From positions 1 through 32,977 of the forward strand of contig JAAYVM010000181.1 of the NCBI GenBank assembly GCA_012517145.1: 32,977 bases of DNA, written 5' to 3'. The DNA is from Acholeplasmataceae bacterium. GTDB lineage: Bacteria; Bacillota; Negativicutes; Acidaminococcales; Acidaminococcaceae. Below, piece by piece: positions 15,118 to 23,061 of the stretch. Below the pieces are notes generated by a model. That model searched no databases. It was not told the DNA's origin and saw nothing but the letters and a program-made list of their open reading frames with translations. Position numbers and translations under genes: made by a program. Position 1 is the stretch's first letter; each line of letters begins with the position of its first letter.

Positions 15118-15146
15118 TTGTTATTTGCCGTTCTCAATGCTATAAT
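15118..15146 (+). promoter_or_regulatory. Promoter of the SGNH esterase gene
   Basis: -35 TTGTTA (15118-15123), a 17-nt spacer and a perfect -10 TATAAT (15141-15146). The predicted start near 15153 leaves about 25 nt to the GTG start codon, including TGAGGT. Confidence 0.7.
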
Positions 15147-15177
15147 CAGCAAATAAGAATAGAAATGAGGTTATCCT

Positions 15178-16584
15178 GTGAATATAAAAAAAGATCGTCT
15201 TACTAAAACAATAATATTAAGCTTAGGTTTAGCAACTATATTTTATTCCGTTAACTTCACGCAGCAAGAGGAACAAACAGACTCTGCCAGTGTCGAATAT
15301 TCTGTAGTCACAACAGCTCATGCCGCAGCTCCCCAGTGGCGAAAACCAGCTTCGCCGACAGTTCATTTTACCTCTAACACCCCTGCTTCTTTACGTCCTA
15401 TGCTGACCTGGACAAAAGTTAAGGGAGCTGTGATGTATGAAATTGAATTTCTGTCTTGCCCATTGCCTGCCTTGGATAGGAATGAACTTTCTGATAATCA
15501 TATTTTTTCCACCCGTCAGGTCTATGGCAACAGTTACAATCCAGACCTGCCTGATTTTGCGACTACAAGCCCAATTTACTGGCGTGTACGAGCGCTCAAT
15601 TTTGACGGTGAACCTATAAGCAGTTTTTCAAATCCAGAAAAACTGTATTTTGATGCTTCCATACAACCTGTCAATGCGCCTGTTCCACACTCTGACTTCG
15701 GAACAGTTAACGGCTCCACACTTCTCTACCCTGTATATGCCTGGCTGCCAATAGCACACGCAGTACAATACGAAGTTGAGCTTTTGGATGCGCCACCAGA
15801 AAACCCCAATGGGACCGAACCTTCCGTGCATCGGATCTGGTCTGCCATAACAGCGCTGTCAGACAAATACGATGATAAAGCACGTTACTCTTCCAAGCCA
15901 TTCTACTGGCGAGTCAGGGGACTGGATGAGAACGGCAATCCTGTAGGAGTTTATTCAGATGCCCAGGAATTCGTTGTCAACCCTGATGCCGGCTGGGAAA
16001 TTGCCACCTTTGGTGACAGTATAAGCCACGGCGGCGGCAGCATGTCTTATTCACCTGTTGATTGGGAATATAGTTACCAGACATATCTTGACTTTCCGGT
16101 TATCAATCTTTCTAATAGCGGCGACACCAGTGAAACTGCTGCTGATCGCTTTGAAGACGATGTATTGCCTTTCCATCCACGCTATCTTATCATTCTTGAA
16201 GGCTCTAACAGCATACGGGGCGGTACACCGGCCGAATCAGTTATCAGCGATCTAAAGGTTATAAAGACCAAGTGTGAAAGCAATAACATAGTGCCGATTT
16301 TTATGACGCTCCCACCCATTAATCCGGCAAGCATCGAAAAGGTATTTAATGAACCAACTTCTGATGATTGGCGCACTGAAATGGACAAGGTGAATCAATA
16401 CATCCGCACCAATACAATTTACATCGATCTGGCAATAAGAATGAATTACTCGGAAGGTGTCCTGCCAGAGAGGTTAGCGTTAGATGGTCTGCATCCGGAT
16501 ATCAACATTAAAAGAAAAATGGCTTCAATAATCAATTCAGAGTTTCCTAAAATTGTTAAGACTCTATCCCGAAAAGCAAAGTAA
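15178..16584 (+). CDS. Exported SGNH/GDSL hydrolase with two Fn3-like domains
   Basis: A 468-residue exported esterase or deacetylase acting outside the inner membrane, probably on an envelope or dietary polysaccharide (target unknown). An uncleaved anchor or long signal peptide (about 10-50) ends in TTAHA-A. Two beta-sandwich repeats follow (about 55-158 and 163-268), each closing with a YWRVRxLxxxGxPxxxxS pattern typical of Fn3-like modules. The C-terminal SGNH domain (about 273-465) has the nucleophile in FGDS (Ser 281), LSNSGDTS, EGSNSIRGG with the block-III Asn, and the Asp/His pair in DGLHPD (436, 439). The start is GTG with TGAGGT upstream. Monocistronic, with its own promoter and terminator. 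Confidence 0.88.
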   Translation: MNIKKDRLTKTIILSLGLATIFYSVNFTQQEEQTDSASVEYSVVTTAHAAAPQWRKPASPTVHFTSNTPASLRPMLTWTKVKGAVMYEIEFLSCPLPALDRNELSDNHIFSTRQVYGNSYNPDLPDFATTSPIYWRVRALNFDGEPISSFSNPEKLYFDASIQPVNAPVPHSDFGTVNGSTLLYPVYAWLPIAHAVQYEVELLDAPPENPNGTEPSVHRIWSAITALSDKYDDKARYSSKPFYWRVRGLDENGNPVGVYSDAQEFVVNPDAGWEIATFGDSISHGGGSMSYSPVDWEYSYQTYLDFPVINLSNSGDTSETAADRFEDDVLPFHPRYLIILEGSNSIRGGTPAESVISDLKVIKTKCESNNIVPIFMTLPPINPASIEKVFNEPTSDDWRTEMDKVNQYIRTNTIYIDLAIRMNYSEGVLPERLALDGLHPDINIKRKMASIINSEFPKIVKTLSRKAK

Positions 16585-16589
16585 GAAAT

Positions 16590-16630
16590 AAAACCATGCG
16601 CCTCCTGTTTTAGGAGGTATGCATGGTTTT
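16590..16630. terminator. Bidirectional terminator between SGNH gene and symporter
   Basis: AAAACCATGC (16590-16599) pairs with GCATGGTTTT (16621-16630), and an inner CCTCCT/AGGAGG stem (16601-16606 with 16612-16617) closes a 5-nt loop. AATTTTTT follows on the plus strand and a shorter T-rich tract on the minus strand. It serves the convergent ends of both genes. Confidence 0.88.
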
Positions 16631-16662
16631 AATTTTTTCGTTATAGAGTTATTAATGAAGGA

Positions 16663-17859
16663 TTATGCCTTTTTTCCTTCGCTCTTTCCAACAAGATATG
16701 CAACAACAGCATCTCCTGTAATATTAACAGTTGTACGGGGCATATCAAGTACACGGTCAATACCGGCAACCAAAGCAACACCTTCAAGTGGCAGGCCAAC
16801 GGATTGCAGAACCATAGTGAGCATGATAAGACCAGCACCAGGGACGCCTGCGGTACCGATTGAGGCAAGAGTTCCTGTAAGAATGATCGTCATCATTTGT
16901 GCTGAGGTAAGATCAATACCGTAAATCTGTGCTACAAACAAAGCGCAAACACCTTGGTACAAAGCAGTTCCATCCATGTTGATCGTCGCGCCCAACGGAA
17001 GCACGAAGCTGGAAATTTCTTTGGAAACACCCATTTTTTGTACGCACTCCATACTTACAGGCAATGTAGCAGAACTGGAACAAGTAGAAAATGCAACTAA
17101 TTGTGCAGGCAGAACATTTTTAAAGAATTTAATCGGGCTGTATCCTCCTACAAATTTCAACAAAGAACCATAAACAACCACAGCGTGCAGCAAGCAGCCC
17201 AAATATACACAAATAATAACTTTTAGCAGTGGCAGCAAGACGCTTGGGCCATTAGCAGCAACAACAGGCGCTATCAGGGCGAAAACACCAAGAGGCGCAA
17301 TAGTCATAATCATGCCGACAATGGCATAACATGTTTCTGCCAAACCATCAAAAAAGTTATAAACTGTCTTCGCTTTTTCACCTACAACTGCAATACCGCC
17401 TCCAATAAAAAGCGCAAAGACGATAATTTGAAGCATATTAGCTTTAAGCATAGCATCCATAGGATTGCTCGGGAAAATATCCACAATAACCTTCATAAGC
17501 GGTGGTGCTGCTTTTGCTGCAGTCTTTACTTCAGCGCCCGGCATGCTGAGTCCTAAGCCAGGTTGGAATATTGTTCCAAGTACCAAGCCCAAAACAATGG
17601 CGAAAGCGGTAGTACCTAAATAAAAAGCCAGAGTTTTCGTTCCGATACGACCAATTTTCTTGATATCACCTAAACCACAGACACCAATGATCAAAGAAGC
17701 AAAAACCAGTGGAACAATGATCATCTTGATCAAGTTTAGAAAAATAGCACCGAAAGGAGCAATCCATGCTTTTGCAAATGGCACCCCTTCGCTTCCCAAT
17801 CCCAAGCCGGCTAAAACGCCAAGACCCAGGCCAATCAAAATTTTTGTCGATAAATTCAT
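16663..17859 (-). CDS. Dicarboxylate/amino acid:cation symporter (DAACS, Glt type)
   Basis: Takes up an acidic amino acid or C4-dicarboxylate with Na+ or H+. The 398-residue protein matches the archaeal model GltPh in order: the TM3 pattern YLGTT, HP1 CSSSATLPVS, TM7 NMDGT, HP2 with GVPGAG, and TM8 where GIDRVLDMPRTTVNITGD keeps D390, D394, R397, T398, N401 and D405 (GltPh numbering, aligned by eye). An intact R397 supports an acidic substrate. The frame opens at 17913, but the ATG at 17859 has AGGGGGAAAG and starts the first helix. Monocistronic. Compare the second copy at 30540, where several of these residues differ. Confidence 0.92.
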   Translation of the reverse strand: MNLSTKILIGLGLGVLAGLGLGSEGVPFAKAWIAPFGAIFLNLIKMIIVPLVFASLIIGVCGLGDIKKIGRIGTKTLAFYLGTTAFAIVLGLVLGTIFQPGLGLSMPGAEVKTAAKAAPPLMKVIVDIFPSNPMDAMLKANMLQIIVFALFIGGGIAVVGEKAKTVYNFFDGLAETCYAIVGMIMTIAPLGVFALIAPVVAANGPSVLLPLLKVIICVYLGCLLHAVVVYGSLLKFVGGYSPIKFFKNVLPAQLVAFSTCSSSATLPVSMECVQKMGVSKEISSFVLPLGATINMDGTALYQGVCALFVAQIYGIDLTSAQMMTIILTGTLASIGTAGVPGAGLIMLTMVLQSVGLPLEGVALVAGIDRVLDMPRTTVNITGDAVVAYLVGKSEGKKA

Positions 17860-17974
17860 TTTCTTTCCCCCTGTTTTAATAACTGATGGCGTGCAACAAT
17901 TTTTAACTAACAAATAATATGCTTTTTATACTGTGCCTGCCATTTTAAAAAATAACAACGTTACAAATTTGACA

Positions 17975-17989
17975 GAATTTGCAAAATTC
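17975..17989. promoter_or_regulatory. Palindrome upstream of the symporter
   Basis: GAATTT, GCA, AAATTC: a perfect 6+3+6 inverted repeat about 115 bases upstream of the symporter start. No good -35/-10 pair was found in 17860-18125, so the promoter and the role of this site are open. Confidence 0.2.
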
Positions 17990-18125
17990 CTTCCGCATCT
18001 TGTCATGTATACAATATTCTTTATTTCTGTATTTCAGAATATCATAGAGGAAATAGTCTTCGTGCCAGTCTTACTCCAAAAACAGTAATGAGCACTCTAA
18101 CGAGATTGTGATTTATTACCAACAT

Positions 18126-18704
18126 TTATTCTTGCTTGCCCGATAATTTAAAATCAAATCTGGCGAGAGTTTTATAAATACGCTTACCATTTTCGAGACT
18201 GCTCTCTATAAGCGAAATTTTTTCCACCAACATCTGAGGAATTTTGGCTTTAAACATATTGTTATTGTTGCATTTAATTATATACTCATCTTTAAAATGG
18301 ACATCTCTGCCAACAGTAATATGCGGAATATAAGTCTTCTCAGTTCTTAAGAACCCCATCTTATGCATAGTCGCAGCAATCATTGCCTGCAATTTTCGCA
18401 ATGCCGGCAAATCACTTTTTACCCCAACCCAAACGACTCTGGCAGGATTTTTTGCATCGAAAGTCTCCAGGCGATTACTGAACTCAAGCTTAAACGGCAA
18501 ATTGTTTTCACCTAAGCTTTGCAAAGCCTTGCTGATTTCAGCGAGCTTATTTTCGGGCGTATTGCCAAGAAAGAATAAGGTTAAATGCAGGTTTTGCAGA
18601 GGTACAAACCTCATCTCATCAGCCTTTCCCTTAAGTTCCTCGTGCAATGAACAAAGAGCATCGATAACATCTTTTTCGAGCTCAACAGCAATAAATAGTC
18701 GCAT
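18126..18704 (-). CDS. thpR: RNA 2',3'-cyclic phosphodiesterase (2H family)
   Basis: Opens 2',3'-cyclic phosphates on RNA ends (historically called 2'-5' RNA ligase, LigT). The 192 residues hold the two 2H-family catalytic motifs: HLTLFFLG from residue 40 and HITVGR from 128. The length is typical. The frame is open to a TTG at 18722, but the ATG at 18704 has GGGGAGA at the right distance and gives the usual N-terminus MRLFIAVEL. It follows rtcB after 24 bp on the same strand, so both enzymes act on the same kind of RNA end and are probably co-transcribed. Confidence 0.92.
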   Translation of the reverse strand: MRLFIAVELEKDVIDALCSLHEELKGKADEMRFVPLQNLHLTLFFLGNTPENKLAEISKALQSLGENNLPFKLEFSNRLETFDAKNPARVVWVGVKSDLPALRKLQAMIAATMHKMGFLRTEKTYIPHITVGRDVHFKDEYIIKCNNNNMFKAKIPQMLVEKISLIESSLENGKRIYKTLARFDFKLSGKQE

Positions 18705-18728
18705 GAAATCTCCCCATTTCAAATCCGG

Positions 18729-19901
18729 CTACCCCTTCATGACACCGAGAGGCTGCAGCTTCACAATTGGTTTTACCAAATCTTTCTGCCATTTCATTAC
18801 ATTTTCAATATTCTTATAAGCTTGCGGTGCTTCTTCATACTTACCATAAAAACGTCCGTGTACTATACCTTCCATTGCTTGCTGAGCTTCTTGTTCCGTA
18901 ATTGTTTTGTTTGCTGCTGAGCGTGACATCCTTCGGCCGGCGCCATGGGAAGCCGAGCAGTAGCTTTCCGGGTTGCCTAATCCTTCAACAATGTAGGAAG
19001 GGGTTCCCATCGAACCCGGAATAATTCCTTCCTCACCAAGCCTCATCCTTATGGCACCTTTACGATGTACCCAAACATTTTTGCCAAAGTGTTCTTCGTG
19101 TGCTGCATAATTGTGTCGGGTTTGAATTTCTATTTCACCCAGACCACCGGTTACTTTAGTAAAAATGTTGAGTAATCTCTCCATCATTAATTGGCGATTT
19201 AATTCTGCAAAAGCCATACACCATTCCATTGCTGATATATATTCTCTGCCGATTTCCTTTTCAAGTGGTAAAAAAGCCAGATCCCACTCCTTTGGGACTT
19301 CCTTAGTTCCCCACTTAGCATTAAGAGACAATGCACGCTGGTTATAGTAATCGCAGACCCTTTTGCCAACATTCCTGCTGCCTGAATGCACCATCAACCA
19401 AATACGTCCATCACTGCCTTTTTGCAGTTCCACAAAGTGATTGCCTGAGCCAAGAGTTCCGACCTGGTACTGTGCTCTCTCCATTTCTTCCCTTACAATG
19501 GGTGATTGATGATTGCGGGCTGAAACGAATAGTTTAGTCCCATCATCACCAACCATCTGTTTATTTGTATGATGCTCATAACCTACTGGTATTGTCTTGC
19601 GTGCAATGGCAAGAATTTCAGTAATCTCTTCCTTACTTATATTATGTAAATTGCTGCGAACAGCAAGCATACCACAGCCAATGTCGACACCGACAGCATT
19701 AGGAACAATCGCACCTTCTGTCGCCAATACGCCGCCGATCGGCATGCCATAACCGCTATGACAATCAGGCATCAAAGCAATATGATGAAAAGCAAATGGC
19801 AAATTGGACAAATGAATCGCCTGATTAAGACACTCATCATCTATTTCTTCAAAAGCAATCCAATGCTTAATAGGCAAACGGCCAAACTTAAATTCTTGCA
19901 T
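18729..19901 (-). CDS. rtcB: RtcB family RNA ligase
   Basis: Joins RNA ends bearing 2',3'-cyclic or 3'-phosphate to 5'-OH ends, using GTP and Mn2+. The 390 residues show the family hallmarks: PDCHSGYGMPIGG near 45-57, VGVDIGCGM near 71-78 with the metal-binding Cys, GTLGSGNHFVEL near 148-159, VHSGSRNVGK near 171-180, and SHGAGRRMSR, where His 319 fits the guanylylated histidine. Slightly shorter than E. coli RtcB (408). No rtcA or rtcR is present, unlike the E. coli locus. It is followed by thpR and preceded, 69 bp away, by the DUF503 gene, with no terminator visible in between. Confidence 0.94.
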   Translation of the reverse strand: MQEFKFGRLPIKHWIAFEEIDDECLNQAIHLSNLPFAFHHIALMPDCHSGYGMPIGGVLATEGAIVPNAVGVDIGCGMLAVRSNLHNISKEEITEILAIARKTIPVGYEHHTNKQMVGDDGTKLFVSARNHQSPIVREEMERAQYQVGTLGSGNHFVELQKGSDGRIWLMVHSGSRNVGKRVCDYYNQRALSLNAKWGTKEVPKEWDLAFLPLEKEIGREYISAMEWCMAFAELNRQLMMERLLNIFTKVTGGLGEIEIQTRHNYAAHEEHFGKNVWVHRKGAIRMRLGEEGIIPGSMGTPSYIVEGLGNPESYCSASHGAGRRMSRSAANKTITEQEAQQAMEGIVHGRFYGKYEEAPQAYKNIENVMKWQKDLVKPIVKLQPLGVMKG

Positions 19902-19970
19902 AATGCCTGCGCCCTCCCTAAAAACAATTTCTTGTCTTAAATATGACCCTATTAATTAAATATTATTAGT

Positions 19971-20252
19971 TTATCTCATTTCTCTGTCGATTTGTACTAT
20001 TTCAGCTTCGGTACTGCTTTCAATAAGAGTCATAACATGGTCAATAATACTGTCAGCCTGGCTGACAGAACTTGTGACGCAAGCAATACCCAAAACAATT
20101 GTCTGATGCGTATCCTGTTCAGCAATTTCAGCAATCGAGACATTAAACTTATTGCGTGTTTTGGCAATAAGACTTTTAACTATCATCCGCTTTTCCTTTA
20201 AAGACTCAACCCATGCTGCATAAATTTTTATTTCTACAGTTCCGATGATCAT
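19971..20252 (-). CDS. DUF503 (YlxP-like) protein
   Basis: A 93-residue protein with the DUF503 pattern: MIIGTVEIKIY, SLKEKRMIVKSL, NKFNVSIAEIAEQD, VLGIACVTSS and a C-terminal helix. The family has a ferredoxin-like fold; in several Firmicutes it sits among translation and ribosome-maturation genes (nusA-infB-rbfA region), and its function is not settled. GAGG lies 8 nt before the ATG. Here it precedes rtcB and thpR on the same strand, so an RNA-related role is consistent but inferred. Confidence 0.88.
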   Translation of the reverse strand: MIIGTVEIKIYAAWVESLKEKRMIVKSLIAKTRNKFNVSIAEIAEQDTHQTIVLGIACVTSSVSQADSIIDHVMTLIESSTEAEIVQIDREMR

Positions 20253-20356
20253 AGCGACAGCCTCATTTCTATTTTAAAATGAATCTTCGTAGACTATTTT
20301 CTTAATATTCTGCTTTATTTTATGATATACCAATTTATTCTGCCTGTAAATGTAAA

Positions 20357-20392
20357 ATGGCAGGGATACGTTTATAACCGTATCCCTGCCAT
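20357..20392 (-). terminator. Terminator of the cbiK-porin unit
   Basis: A 14-bp perfect stem, 20357-20370 with 20379-20392 (ATGGCAGGGATACG and its complement), 8-nt loop. On the minus strand it ends in CCATTTTAC, 25 bases after the porin stop. On the plus strand AATTTTTT also follows, but no plus-strand gene needs it. Confidence 0.85.
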
Positions 20393-20417
20393 AATTTTTT
20401 AAACCTATGAATAATAC

Positions 20418-21608
20418 TTAAAAACTAAAGGTAACGTCAGTCCAGATCGTCTTGTTATTGCCTTCACCAATCTTGGCATCAAGGTCGAAGTATTGAACCG
20501 TAGTCACAATATTCTTTGCGACAGCATAGTTCACACCAACTCCGTAGCCTTTGAAGCCGCCGGCTGCATTATTATCAAACGAGTCATGGACGCCGTCTGT
20601 TGTGTGTGCATAATATGTCGTATTAGCTTGGTTGAAATACCTGCCCCACAAGCCATAGCTGCCTTTTTCCGCTGCTTCTGCTCCTTTATATTCCAGTGAA
20701 ACTACATAACCATCATCTTTGCCGGCTGCGTTTTTTTCGCTGCCTTTCAAGTATTCGCCGCCAACGCTTACATCACCCAAGTTATACTTGGCGCCTGCTG
20801 TCCAGATGTTATAGTCTGTATCCGCATTCTTGTCGTTAAAGGTATAGTAGGCTCCGTTCAGACCCAACTTGCCAACATCGCCGCTAACACGTCCCGTAAA
20901 CATTTCCACGTTGGTTTCTTTGTCGTCGCCGCTGTTTGGCTTGCCGTAATTCACTTCCACTTTGACTTTTTCACCAAAGCTAGCGCCAATACCGTCTATA
21001 TCATCATCGAATACGTTACCGTCGCCTACTACCAGATCATAGCGGCCGCCGACTACATCAAGACCGCCTAGCCTGCCGCTCACAAAGGCCCGTTTAAATT
21101 CCGCATCTGATTCCTGGCTGTTGGTATTCAGCGTTTGTGTGTTTTCCAGCATGCCGGTATAGCTCCAGCCGTCGTTGATTGCACCGTTCACCCACAAACG
21201 AGTACGCAGCTCTGGTAGATATTGTTTATCTGCGCCGTCTACATCTTCATATAGGGCACGTACTTCACCGGTAATTTTGACGTTATCGCTTTTCTTCTCC
21301 AATTTAGCCACGCGTACGCCAAGATTATCGAGTTCATCAGCGAATTCAGCCAGCAGCTTGTCGTCAGACTTGATTGCTCCTTTGGCGTAAGCTTTAGCGA
21401 CTATCTGTGCCATCTCATAGCGTGTCATCAGGTGGTCACCTCTGAAGGTACCATCAGGATAACCATCCACGACTCCTGCTACGGCAAGCTTATTGATTGA
21501 TGCATACGCCCAGTGGCCTTGCGGCACATCCGAAAATGGATTGGCGGCAAAGGCTGTTGCGGATATCCCCATAACCATAGTCATGGCTAAGACTAAAGAT
21601 TTTTTCAT
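20418..21608 (-). CDS. SLH-domain outer-membrane porin (OmpM type)
   Basis: A 396-residue outer-membrane beta-barrel tethered to peptidoglycan. A signal peptide ends ATAFA-A; an SLH domain covers about 24-80 (FSDVPQGHWAYASINKL, DGYPDGTFRGDHLMTRYEMA); a short coiled coil follows (about 84-108); then an amphipathic strand-rich barrel to a terminal Phe (TDVTFSF), the usual barrel-assembly signal. In Negativicutes such proteins bind polyamine-modified peptidoglycan and act as the main porins. GGAGG lies 7 nt before the ATG. It begins 44 bp after cbiK with no terminator and no usable promoter between, which suggests co-transcription and hence cobalamin-riboswitch control. This would be an unusual regulation for a general porin. 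Confidence 0.93.
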   Translation of the reverse strand: MKKSLVLAMTMVMGISATAFAANPFSDVPQGHWAYASINKLAVAGVVDGYPDGTFRGDHLMTRYEMAQIVAKAYAKGAIKSDDKLLAEFADELDNLGVRVAKLEKKSDNVKITGEVRALYEDVDGADKQYLPELRTRLWVNGAINDGWSYTGMLENTQTLNTNSQESDAEFKRAFVSGRLGGLDVVGGRYDLVVGDGNVFDDDIDGIGASFGEKVKVEVNYGKPNSGDDKETNVEMFTGRVSGDVGKLGLNGAYYTFNDKNADTDYNIWTAGAKYNLGDVSVGGEYLKGSEKNAAGKDDGYVVSLEYKGAEAAEKGSYGLWGRYFNQANTTYYAHTTDGVHDSFDNNAAGGFKGYGVGVNYAVAKNIVTTVQYFDLDAKIGEGNNKTIWTDVTFSF

Positions 21609-21652
21609 TGCTTATCCTCCCACTATTTGTTTTTCAAAAATATTGGTCAAAA

Positions 21653-22696
21653 TCATTGCTGGTCTTTTTTCATATGATGTCCGCTTTTTACAGGAGTCTC
21701 GGCTTGTAGTGCAGCTAAAGCTTCATCTGCCCTCTCCACGAACAATTTACGAACTTCAGCATTTTCACCCATACCATGAATATAAGTATCTACTTTGAAG
21801 CCTTCTTTTTCCAAAACAGATTTGTGAGAATCAGGTTCAGCACCAGCCATATCATTATTAGCATGATCACCGGCAACCATCATCATCGGAATAAGTGTCA
21901 CCTTTTTAATGCCTTTGGCTTTTAATTGCGGAATGACAGTATCAAGATGCGGCCAGCCTTCTACAGAATATATGTAAACATTTTTCATACCAAGTTCACC
22001 CAGACGATTTTGCATCACGGAATAATAGGCATTAGATGGATGCGGAGTTCCATGAGCCATCAAGAGTATTGCTTCTTTCTTTCCAATTGCTGGAAATTCT
22101 GTACTTAAAGCTTTCATCGACTCCATGATATCTTCACGTTGTCCTTCTTGACCCATCCAATACATGAGCGGTAATCCACAAACTAATTTTTTGAATTCCC
22201 CTTTGTGCAGGTTAAATACTGCTGCACTGTAGTCATATTCCATGCCAGGTATAATATTGAGCGAAGTAACAGCTACTCTGGTGTAACCTTCCGCCTTCAA
22301 TTGGCTCAAAGCTTCTTCCGGCGTAGGATAAGTCAAACCTTCATTCTCTTTGATACGGTCAATAATAATGTGCGATGTAAAGGCAACAACAACCTTGGTG
22401 TCAGGATGGGCTGCCTGAATAGCATTAACAGTAGCATCAATAGTTTTTTCTCTGGTCTCTTTAAAAGTTGTTCCAAAGCTTGCAATCAGGATTGCATCCT
22501 TATTCTCCAGGTTTTGCAAAGCAGCAGGCGCATCTACCTTCACACCAATTTGTGAAGCCTGCAGCAAAGCAGGTGTAGCTGTTTTAACCTCTGAGCTAAG
22601 CTGGTAGGCAGCATAAGCAGGCTGCATATTGACTCCCGTTACCAGTGCGGCACAAGCAAGAGACGCCAGCACCATTTTTTTCAAACCTTTGACCAT
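21653..22696 (-). CDS. cbiK: Exported sirohydrochlorin cobaltochelatase CbiK
   Basis: Inserts Co2+ into sirohydrochlorin in anaerobic B12 synthesis; exported homologues (CbiKP of Desulfovibrio) are linked to cobalt or heme handling in the periplasm. Of 347 residues, 1-29 are a signal peptide (LACAALVTG..., cut after AYA). The CbiK domain has ILIASFGTTFKETRE, AFTSHIIIDRI, the catalytic His in LMAHGTPHPSNAYY and the second metal His in MVAGDHANNDMAG. A His-containing tail (GHHMKK) follows. The ATG at 22696 has GGGAG. A cobalamin riboswitch with terminator lies upstream, and the SLH porin follows 44 bp downstream. No other cob/cbi gene is in the window. Confidence 0.92.
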   Translation of the reverse strand: MVKGLKKMVLASLACAALVTGVNMQPAYAAYQLSSEVKTATPALLQASQIGVKVDAPAALQNLENKDAILIASFGTTFKETREKTIDATVNAIQAAHPDTKVVVAFTSHIIIDRIKENEGLTYPTPEEALSQLKAEGYTRVAVTSLNIIPGMEYDYSAAVFNLHKGEFKKLVCGLPLMYWMGQEGQREDIMESMKALSTEFPAIGKKEAILLMAHGTPHPSNAYYSVMQNRLGELGMKNVYIYSVEGWPHLDTVIPQLKAKGIKKVTLIPMMMVAGDHANNDMAGAEPDSHKSVLEKEGFKVDTYIHGMGENAEVRKLFVERADEALAALQAETPVKSGHHMKKDQQ

Positions 22697-22744
22697 AAAT
22701 AAACACTCCCTTACATATTTTTTGGTGAGTTAATTGTAAAAAAT

Positions 22745-22776
22745 CCACTCACCGCTTTATGACGCAACGTGAGTGG
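22745..22776 (-). terminator. Riboswitch-linked terminator before cbiK
   Basis: CCACTCAC and GTGAGTGG (22745-22752 with 22769-22776) form an 8-bp stem, followed on the minus strand by ATTTTTT. It lies between the riboswitch aptamer and the cbiK start, so it is the expected off-state of transcriptional control. About 100 nt separate it from the aptamer, an unusually long expression platform. Confidence 0.85.
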
Positions 22777-22874
22777 AAGATATGCAAATACCAATAAAAC
22801 ATACGAATGCTACATGCAAAGTATCTGCGACAATAATCCCTTCTCCATCACACGTGGATCAACAGTGATTGTTA

Positions 22875-23022
22875 AACGGGCAGTTCTCCTGACTCAGCTT
22901 CATTGCTATCCTACCTTCCCGAAGAAATCTTCAGTGGTAAATCAGGAATCGCTCAGCATTACAGTGGCGGGACCGTAGCAGACTTTCACTGCTTTCTCTA
23001 TTGAGTATCAAATACACCCGTT
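22875..23022 (-). promoter_or_regulatory. Cobalamin riboswitch upstream of cbiK
   Basis: Read on the minus strand it carries the conserved cobalamin aptamer blocks in order: GTGAAAGTCTGC, ACGGTCCCGCCACTGTAA, the CCACTG element, GGGAAGG and GAGTCAGGAGAACTGCC. The closing P1 helix AACGGG/CCCGTT (23017-23022 with 22875-22880) is perfect. It regulates cbiK and probably the porin behind it. No clear promoter is visible between the btuB stop and the aptamer, nor a terminator, so read-through from btuB may feed it. The rest of 22697-23061 holds only the expression platform. Confidence 0.93.
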
Positions 23023-23061
23023 CCATCCATATTTTATTTTTAAGAATCAATCAAATCTCGG

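Noticed and set aside
21609-21652. Separate porin promoter, TTGACC-17-AATAGT
   Set aside because: The boxes fit moderately, but transcription would start at or after the ribosome site, leaving no usable leader.
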